Shown in pieces: positions 56,482 through 64,000 of a DNA stretch of 64,000 bases (position 1 is the stretch's first letter; each line of letters opens with the position of its first letter). The notes below the pieces were generated by a model. It did no database searches. It was not told the origin of the DNA and was given only the letters and a program-made list of their open reading frames with translations. Source of the stretch: Zygnema cylindricum (lineage: Eukaryota > Streptophyta > Zygnematophyceae > Zygnematales > Zygnemataceae); the NCBI GenBank assembly GCA_037447655.1, contig JBBHKE010000409.1:301616-365615 (forward strand), in the 5' to 3' direction. The translations under genes and the position numbers were made by a program.

Positions 56482-56524
<43 letters not shown>

Positions 56525-57494
56525 TCACAAAATTGTAATGCAATCTAAAGCGTGGGAGCTAAACAATAAAAAATGATATTCATAATACATAACAAGAAGG
56601 TGGTCCAACTTGAAACACAACAATGTGTGAACATTAGCCTTAGTAATCTAGATTTTTAGGTAGACCTCGAATCGTGCCGAGCCCATCGGTGGACTATGTA
56701 GAAATAGTCTCTTTGTTCTTAGCCTTTTTTAGGTCCAAAGTTGCTCAAACTTGTGTTGGAAGCTAATGTGAGTTTTCTTTGACCTTCACATTAAGTCATT
56801 GTAAGTGTGAAGAGTAACCTCGCATATAAATTGTTTTAGGATACACTGCGTTAGCAAATTTTGTGCCCTGTTTTTTCTCTGTCAAGAATCGAGATAAAAG
56901 ACTCGACTCTATAAGGATTTTTTCATGTTGAAACATACATTGAGTGACCTTCAACTCAACATCCTCCCAACAATAATTCGGTCAACATTTGAACAGCTGT
57001 GAAATACATTGCATTAGTCATATTTCCCAAAATAATTGATTCCTTTTTTGTTTAAACCTGCATAAAAATAGCAAATAGAGGTCAACAATGCTAAAGCTAC
57101 AGTAGTATGCTATGGAACTTTGTTCATTCGAAGCTTTCAACTCCAATAACTGATGCAATACACTTTCTCAAGCTTGTCTTCGTCTTTTTTGTAGCATTGG
57201 GGATACTGACAGGGAGCCCCATCTCGGAAATAATTTGGCTATCACAATTCCTTTTGACGTAGAGATTTTGATACTAAGAGAAGCGACCAAACGATAATAA
57301 GTTTATAGAGTTTCAGTGTTTCAAGCATCATTCTCAAATGGCAATGTGCCGGTTGACTCGAGTGCTGTTTCCTTCCTATTTTATCATTCACGTGACTGGT
57401 AACCGCTCACTTTCCTCTGCATTTGCATTTTTTTTGGAGGCAAAGCTTGTCTCAATTTCACCATGTATTATTTGTTCTCTATCCTTGAGTGCAG
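56038..57494. other. No gene recognised; long poly(A)
   Basis: A nearly pure A tract of about 67 bases lies at 56455-56521. The rest shows no exon that would extend the tomosyn-like gene to its N-terminus, although one is expected somewhere upstream of 57495. Confidence 0.5.
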
Positions 57495-60400
57495 ATATAT
57501 AGGCTCCTCTGGATGTCTCCATGTCCTTCAGTTTGTTCAAGGAAGTCTCAAAAAGTTGCCTTACTATGTACCTCCTGATGTTACTATGGGTAAGCTTTAG
57601 TTGTCCGGTATTTTGTATGGTTTCCCTTTATGCTTTAATACTGATGAATTTTCCTTAGGCACTTCCTGTCGTGTGACTTCAAATAAAAACCAGTGGGGTA
57701 GTATTTGCTCACAAATTTATCATTGCTGATAAAATATTACTAATTATTAGTTAATGACTTAAACTATTATTAGTGACTGAAACTTTTGCTTTTGGTTCTT
57801 GATTCTTGACTTTAGGGTTTTGATGTTCCTGTCGCAGCCGGATTGGTGAAGCCTGGTAGTGAGACTGCCCCGGACCTGAAGGGAATTTTGCCTCAGCCTG
57901 GATCAGCTCATCGGAGGTGAGTTTGGGAGGCTAGAAAACTATTCCTGTTTAAATTTTATAAGAGTAGACGAGGTTATCAAAGGCGAGTTTGGATTTTTTA
58001 CTTTTTCGGAGTGAACGAAGTCCGTCGGGGGTGAGTTTGTTAGTCTTAAAACCATTTTTATTTTTAATTATAAGAGTAAACGTTATTTTCACCTCTTAAC
58101 TGCATCACTTCTATCGTCAGACTCTTCTCACTCACAGTCAAGCTTGTTCAAAGTCTTCAGATGTCTTTGGGATCTTTCGACTCTAGTTATGTCATTACTT
58201 AAGTTTACTTGATTTAAAAACCCACTAAAATGCACAGCTCTCTGGTATCAGTCTGTATCAGGTTACTGTAGAACAATCAGGCTTTGTTTGGAGCTTTTTG
58301 AATCCTTAGACTGGATTATTTATGTTTTGTTCCAAACTTTTTGTTAATTTCTCTTTCAACATTTTTTGTCAGTGTCATCAAAAATGCTGTACTTCAATTT
58401 CTCATGGTGTCCACACCTTCTTGCATAGAAAGGAGATTCAGTGTACTGAAGGATAGAAATCTCTATCCTTTCCTTTGTGTTTGACATCAAACAATGGTCT
58501 GAAAATAATATGTCTAAATCTGGCACATTTAAATCGAACATAAATTGACATTTGACTGACGTTTAATTGTCTTCCTACACTGTAAGCAGAATTGTTATCG
58601 CATACGAAAATAATATTCTGGTTTTATGGGATCTTTATGACCTCAAAGTAATTGCAACTCGTGGAGGCTTAGATCTCCAACGCACCCGATTGGCCGAAGC
58701 AGGAGACCGATAGGCCAATCTTAGACACGCTAAAGGAGGTTTAGAAAAACCATTTGAGCCTACATATGAAGACGATAGTGATGATTCCACATATAGTTTT
58801 TGTTGGGCTTGTCCAATGGGAAGTGTAGTTGCCGTTGGTTATTTGGATGGAGGAGTTTCTCTTTGGGCTTTTCCAACTCCCCATGAAAAATAAAAAGGAG
58901 GAAAATCTGCGGCCATGTCTGAGTTTTCTGGAGTACCGCCGAGGAGGATAGGAATCGAACAACCGGGTCAAAAGACTCCATTGACACGACTTAAGTGGTG
59001 TAATGATGGAGATTTTAATACAAAGGGAGGAGAGAGGCTCCACATGTTTGGTGGAGGACTTATTGGTCTTCCCGGGGTAGTTTCTGTAAGCACCGAAGAA
59101 GAGCCCAATGACCCTCATCTAGTCCTAACACAAGGAAGTTATACGATCAATTTGTCAAATAAAACCGCATAATTTTTATTAGAGCTGTCAGGGAAGCAAA
59201 CTTTTTTTAAATGCACAGCGAGAGACGTCCATCATTTCATCGTAAATCAGTTCAATCAAAGGATAAAGTATTGATGCCTGTTTCTTAATACATGAATGTG
59301 CTTGCAAAGAACATTTATAGTGTGTATTTAATTCATGTGATCCTTCAACCTTCACCCAACACATTTTTTCAAATGGCTGTGTGCCTTCCATTTTGATCTC
59401 ATGCGAGCATCATCCATTCTTCCATTCTTTCCTAACTAACAGCGTTTTTATGATCTTTTAACGGTTTTCTAATGATCTTTTAATCTTTGTTCAATTTTCT
59501 GGTAGTGTTAATTACTTCTAATGATTTTTTTCCCGGATTTTGCTTTTTTCCCGGTTTCAGATAGTCTCATTGAAACCGGAATCTATCAAGATAAAACCCA
59601 AATCCCTTCCATGGTTTGGCCCAGTCGAAGACATTCTTTTAATGCCTTCTGTCGAGTCTCCTTACAAAGCCAAAGGAATAATGATACTCACTCAACCAGG
59701 GCAACTGCACATATGGGACGAGGGAGGTGTGGCATTAGCGGTTGAAAACGGAAAAACTGGAAAATCAACCGGTAATCTTCCGGATCCATGGGCTTTTCCT
59801 TTTTAACTCGGAGCTTCGGCAGTTATTGCTAAGTTACAGTTGTTGAAAGACAACTCTTTCATCGAAGAAGTCCTTTCAAAGGTTTGTCCTTAAGGATTTT
59901 GGTTCGGAATGCTGTTGGTTTCAAAAACGTCTGATAATTAAGTGATCTTCAAAAGAAAGTTTATCATGGAAAGTTTCTCGGTTCTCTGTTTTAATATTCT
60001 TCGACTTAAAGGTTTTTGCATGGGTAATCAACCATCTAGACAAGCTCTGGAATGTGGGTATGGAACCGGTTTTGTTTTCTGTTTTACAAATGTTATTTTG
60101 AAGTTGTTGTAAGCAAATGTTGTTTTGAAGGGTCTTTGTGGATATTAACTTAACTTCGACTAACTCGGATACCTTATGAATTGGAAGGTTTTTCCATACA
60201 AATCCATTGCGTTTCTGAAGCCGATAGTAATGTACTTCAATTCCCCTTAGGGATATAGCTATTTATTGATTGCTATTTGTAAGTTCTGTTTGTGACCTCC
60301 ACATGCTTCTTAAGCTTAGTTTAAACATAGTTAGTTTTTAGTCTAAACTGATTTTATTTAGTCTAAACTGAGTTATTTTTAGTCTAAACTGATTATATTT

Positions 60401-61150
60401 AGTCTATACTGAGTTAGTTTTTGATTTTCTCCGCTTCTACATGACATGATTTTCCAGAGCGAGATATCATTTTAATCTCCTCCAATCTCATCTTTGTTTT
60501 TCCGCAATCCCGACCGTGCTTCAGAAATCTGTTTTTCTATATCGTTGCCTCTATGAAATTACAAACTCAATTGCCGCTGTCTATAAGCTAAAACTATAAT
60601 TGTGGTATTAATACAAAAAACAATTTAGTATCCTAAGCAAACAAAGGTAAGCTATTTCTTAGTGAAGGATGAGACAACCTGTTGCCACTGTTAAGACGAT
60701 TGTCTGTAGATTTACCATTATTAGTATTGCAAACAAACAACTCTACTTGCAAAACAAGACGTACTGAAACGACATAGAGCACTAAATGCCAAGTCAGTTG
60801 AAATCAGAAATTGAAATCAGAATTTGAAATCAGAAGGAAATGAAGTCCTGAAGATTTCAGATTCGTTCTGTAAGCCTGAGATGAAACTTAATTTTGAGAA
60901 GTTGTTTCTCTTGTGAATAACATACTTTCTTTGGCAGTTGCTTCAACGTCTTGAGCATAAATCAAGTCCTATTCCCCCCATCAGGAACCAACTCCTTTAT
61001 TTCTGGAGGAGTACCGGGTACAAAAAGAATGTCAGTCCTCTGCGATTGTACTTTACGAGATATAATAACGGTCGAGTTCATATGTGGAATGCGTCCTCGG
61101 CAACGCTTGTTCGGCTTTGTCATGCAAAAATCGGCTTTTTTATTTTTATG
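57495..61150 (+). pseudogene. Tomosyn-like (LLGL/WD40) gene remnant with in-frame stops
   Basis: Tomosyn/Sro7-type WD40 proteins bind SNAREs in exocytosis. Exons with consistent phases: 57495-57589 (YIGSSGCLHVLQF..LKKLPYYVPP), 57838-57916 (GLVKPGSETAPDLKGILPQP), 58590-59085 ([40 protein letters not shown]), 59561-59881 (SLPWFGPVEDILL; IMILTQPGQLHIWDEGG) and from 60938 (SGGVP; RLYFTRYNNGRVHMWNASSA). The order and motifs fit the plant family. In-frame stops: TAG 58711-58713, TAA 58891-58893 and TAA 59804-59806. In the last exon the frame leaves at a C6 run (about 60974) and returns at an A5 run (about 61021). N-terminal exons are missing and the 3' side runs into a duplicated LeuD flank. Splice sites are intact, so decay looks recent; a second functional copy may exist elsewhere. 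Confidence 0.7.
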
Positions 61151-61340
61151 CTTTTACATGCATACCTGCAGCCATGTATTGTCGTATTTGAGGTGTGCAC
61201 TAAAAGACGTAAGAGGCACTTTTATTGATTGTTTGTTGAATATGGATCGTTTTCGTTTTTTTTGTCACTTTTGATAAGCTCTCCCACTCGCTGTTTCGTG
61301 TGGATCATGTGAGTTATAGACTTATTCTGTAGACCAATGT

Positions 61341-62440
61341 TGGCTTATTCTGTCCTGGAACACATTCGAGCTTCTATTCTGTACACTTAGGGCTGGAAAG
61401 AGAAGAAAAAGCCTGGCTTTCCATTCCAGAGTGGAGATTTTGCAGTAGGGTTTCAGTGGACCAGTTCCACTACACCGTGAATCGTAACTAGAGTAAAGAA
61501 AAAAATAGAGTAAAAAAAGATAAAAAAATGATTAGAGTTATGAACTCTAATTTGTGTGATATAACATTTTCAAAAAGGAAATTACTCTAATTTATTTAAG
61601 TATTCTAATTTGACGCGCTGAATATCTCTACTGTAAATTAGGTATTCGTACAGAATCTGACAAAACGTACAGTTTATCGTCACTATGACGTTTGCACACG
61701 CGGTTTGTGAAAACGCAGTTACATGCTAACGGCCTATATTAAATCATTATTTGTACTTTTTAACTTAATAATGTACAATTTTGTCAGACACCGACCGTAC
61801 GCCACACTATTTAAAACGGCACTGTATTAGAGTTATTAACGCTCATTCAAAAACTACCTTAAATGGTATAATGAAAAATTTAGAATCATTTACTCTATCT
61901 AACGTGATAGAGTCGAAATTTAGGGCAACAGAATTAGCGTTATATACTCTAATTGCGATTCGCGGTGTAGTTCACCAGGGGAATGGAAAAAAGGAATGGA
62001 GGGAATCGTTATACTACAGAGAGAGCCTCAAGATGGCCGAGAAGTGTTTAAGTTGACAGGTTAACTGAGTGGAGGCTGTTTAAAGATTCTAAGGCTTTTT
62101 TTTTTCTGTCCAACCGTCAGGTGGTGGAGAATCATTTCGGAGCTTGGATTATCTTTTTTTTTAGTCGATGTTGTGATATTTTTGGCCGTTCTTGTCAGCT
62201 ACTCTCGAATTTCCATGCTGCTACTCATGGTTTTTACGGTTTTTTGGATTTTTGTTCATGTGATCCAATACATCCATCTTGTTGCCTCTGGTAATGTTTG
62301 TGTTGGCGTGGTGTGGTTGTATTTTATTCGCACCTCTGAAACATTTATAGCTGGACATAATGTCGACACACGTGTAAATGTCTTTTTTTTTGTTTGGTTT
62401 CAGTATGTTTTGTTATTTTACTTCAAAGTAAAACTTTCCG
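61341..62440 (+). repeat. Copy 2 of the LeuD 3'-flank segment, split by a TIR element
   Basis: The left part (61341-61470) and right part (from about 61970) match 46535-47187. Between them lies a complete family B element, so copy 1 shows the site without the element. AATAAA follows the copy at about 62483. Confidence 0.8.
61471..61969. mobile_element. Family B TIR element, complete, 499 bp
   Basis: TACACCGTGAATCGTAACTA ... GCGATTCGCGGTGTA. It contains CGTACGCCACACTATTTAAA and AACGTGATAGAGTCGAAATT as in the other family B members. It is inserted in the duplicated LeuD flank directly after CCAGTTCCAC. Confidence 0.85.
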
Positions 62441-62640
62441 TCTGCACGCCGATGACGACATCTAACCGACAACATTGGCCGTAATAAACTCGTCCGTTTC
62501 ATTTCAAATTTTTTAAAAAAAAAATTGTCGCTTGTGAAAAAGTTACGCCTTCCTGTATTTGTATCAATCAATCATCATTTTTTTTATTTTGATTCGATGT
62601 TTTTTTCTTTTGTCGCTGGACGTGTCGAGCTCGTTGGGAG

Positions 62641-62912
62641 CATAGTTCAAAAGTAGGCGTTTTAGGGTAGGCCTTTGGTAGGCGCAATTATGGGATTTTC
62701 ATGTGATCTTTTTAGATCGCTACTTAGATCGCTACTTTGATCAGCGACCGTCCGATGACGTTTAATTCTCTATCGAACGATATGCAACTCAAACCCTATT
62801 ACTTTTTTTTTCATTTTGCGACCAATACAATATGGGTCTTAAGGTCATATTGTACGTTTTGCGTACAATAGGCATATTGTACGGGCCTACTTTCACCTAC
62901 TTTTGAGCTATG
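62641..62912. mobile_element. Family D TIR element, complete, 272 bp
   Basis: CATAGTTCAAAAGTAGGCG ... CACCTACTTTTGAGCTATG gives near-perfect TIRs of about 17 bases. Inside are AATACAATATGGGTCTTAAG and a palindromic ATTGTACGTTTTGCGTACAAT. It is non-coding. Confidence 0.75.
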
Positions 62913-63559
62913 TTTGGAAGTATCCGCGACCTTCATATTTCATCGGCTACCGAGACCATTCTTCCTCCGATGTCAACACGTGGCTCTTAAACCATTCACA
63001 CGTGTCGATTGATTTTCCAAAGCGGTGTATATACCATTGCCACGTTGATCTCGAATTTTATATTTTCCAAAACTCCACGGAAGGCTTTTTCAGTTTTTCC
63101 TGGACCTTCTCGGAAAGTCGGAAACCTATGTGTCGGTCAGGCTGTACTGTCTTTTATGTACTTATATTTTGTACCTTCGTACTTTATTTACGATGCGTTA
63201 CACCCGTAGATTCGTACATCGGTTGAAAACGGGTCCGGCGTGATCGAACAGAGCCAAGCGACTTTTAACTTTTTATGATCGATCACGCCGAGCCAATGCC
63301 GGCTTACACCGCTAGTGACGCCACAAATCCGAATGGGTGAAAACCGGTTTAGTTCCTTTTCAAAGCGGTTTCGGCCCAAACCCGGGCCGAGTGTGACGGA
63401 ACCCTAACCAGACCGACCTATCGTACTATATCGTACACCATTTAAGGTAGCCGGAGATTAGTGTACGTACGAAAAACGCCAAGGGGCTATGGGAAACTGG
63501 CAAGTTTATGTACATTTTTACGCTAAAATATACTGCCACGTGTACACGTTACAGTACTT
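62913..63559. other. No gene recognised
   Basis: Open frames of 60-107 codons occur on both strands, without motifs. ACACGTGGC- and ACACGTGTCG-type words near 62975-63005 resemble G-box cores but have no gene beside them. Confidence 0.35.
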
Positions 63560-64000
63560 TACACCGCCAATCGCTATTAGCGTAGAAGCTCCATTAGCGT
63601 ATATGAATAATTACCGTGGTTTACGCTAATTAAGAATTTGAAAATTTTGAAAAAAAACATACATTCTAATTGTTTAATAATTCTAATTTGGGTCTTTAAA
63701 AAAAGTAAATGTCGGTCGCAAACATGCTTACACTAATATAGGTATTTGTACAAAATCTGACAAATCGTACGTTCACACAGTCGAAACGTGGTTGTTGCAC
63801 GAATATATGCGAACGTGATGTTTGACAACCCGATTTGAACCCCTTTTAGACTGCACATTCTCATGCGTCCGCGGCTACTAAACAAAATGAATTGTACTTT
63901 TCACTTAAAAGGTACGTTTTTGTACGGTCTGACTCTAACCATACACCACACTATTTAAAATATGACATACTTCCGTTTTGTACGGTACTAAAAAATTATC
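63560..64000. mobile_element. Family B TIR element, cut by the window end
   Basis: It starts TACACCGCCAATCGCTATTA and reaches CATACACCACACTATTTAAA, which in complete copies lies in the right half. The right TIR falls beyond position 64000. Confidence 0.7.

Noticed and set aside
58711-59806. Reassignment of TAA/TAG to Gln, as in some ulvophyte algae, because all three in-frame stops in the tomosyn-like exons are TAA or TAG at tolerable positions
   Set aside because: AUG5, LeuD, the J-protein, the PhoPQ-related gene and the F-box/LRR gene together offer well over 2000 codons with no in-frame TAA or TAG, and use CAA/CAG for Gln. Two of these genes appear to end in TAA. Local decay explains the data better.
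62173-62484. Open frame with hydrophobic stretches
   Set aside because: It lies in the duplicated LeuD 3' flank, and the homologous region at 46.9-47.2 kb is not open in the same way.

Overview
This window is nuclear DNA of a eukaryote in the green-plant lineage. The evidence is a plant-type augmin subunit 5 gene, a plastid-type 3-isopropylmalate dehydratase small subunit with a transit peptide, a plant-type DnaJ protein, an F-box/LRR gene and a plant tomosyn-like fragment. Introns are GT-AG and often 0.3-1.5 kb. The DNA is AT-rich and full of (CT)n/(GA)n tracts, minisatellites and short terminal-inverted-repeat (TIR) elements. A streptophyte alga or early-diverging green plant is my best guess; the species cannot be fixed from the sequence.

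Layout. 1-4776: no recognisable gene. 4777-5517 (-): secreted Cys-rich protein built from two copies of one module. 5518-9866: mostly unassigned, with two doubtful ORFs. 9867-24163 (+): AUG5 (augmin/HAUS5-like), 13 coding exons whose splice phases all agree, 916 codons. 24164-26567: unassigned. 26568-30907 (-): organellar J-domain protein, 5 exons, with one unresolved splice phase. 31034-31104 (+): tRNA-Gly(CCC). 32529-42441 (-): a PhoPQ_related (PqaA/AprA-type) alpha/beta-hydrolase-like gene that I assembled from 13 exons; only its extreme 5' end is missing. 43462-45455: element-rich. 45456-46286 (+): LeuD, intronless. 49722-51452 (-): F-box/LRR gene with one in-frame TGA between F-box and LRRs. 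51453-57494: dense nested TIR elements. 57495-61150 (+): tomosyn-like gene remnant with three in-frame stops and two compensating frameshifts. 61341-62440: a second copy of the LeuD 3' flank, split by a 0.5-kb TIR element. 62641-64000: more TIR elements.

The genes do not form one pathway. AUG5 acts in microtubule branching, LeuD in plastid leucine synthesis, the J protein in organellar protein folding, and the F-box protein in ubiquitination. What unites the window is its architecture. Several introns carry their own private minisatellite. In AUG5, splice acceptors, donors and exon ends have themselves been tandemly duplicated. At least four families of small TIR elements, three of them with related ends, are nested in introns and intergenic DNA.

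All coordinates and splice sites were read by eye. Family assignments rest on motifs remembered from the families, not on a search.
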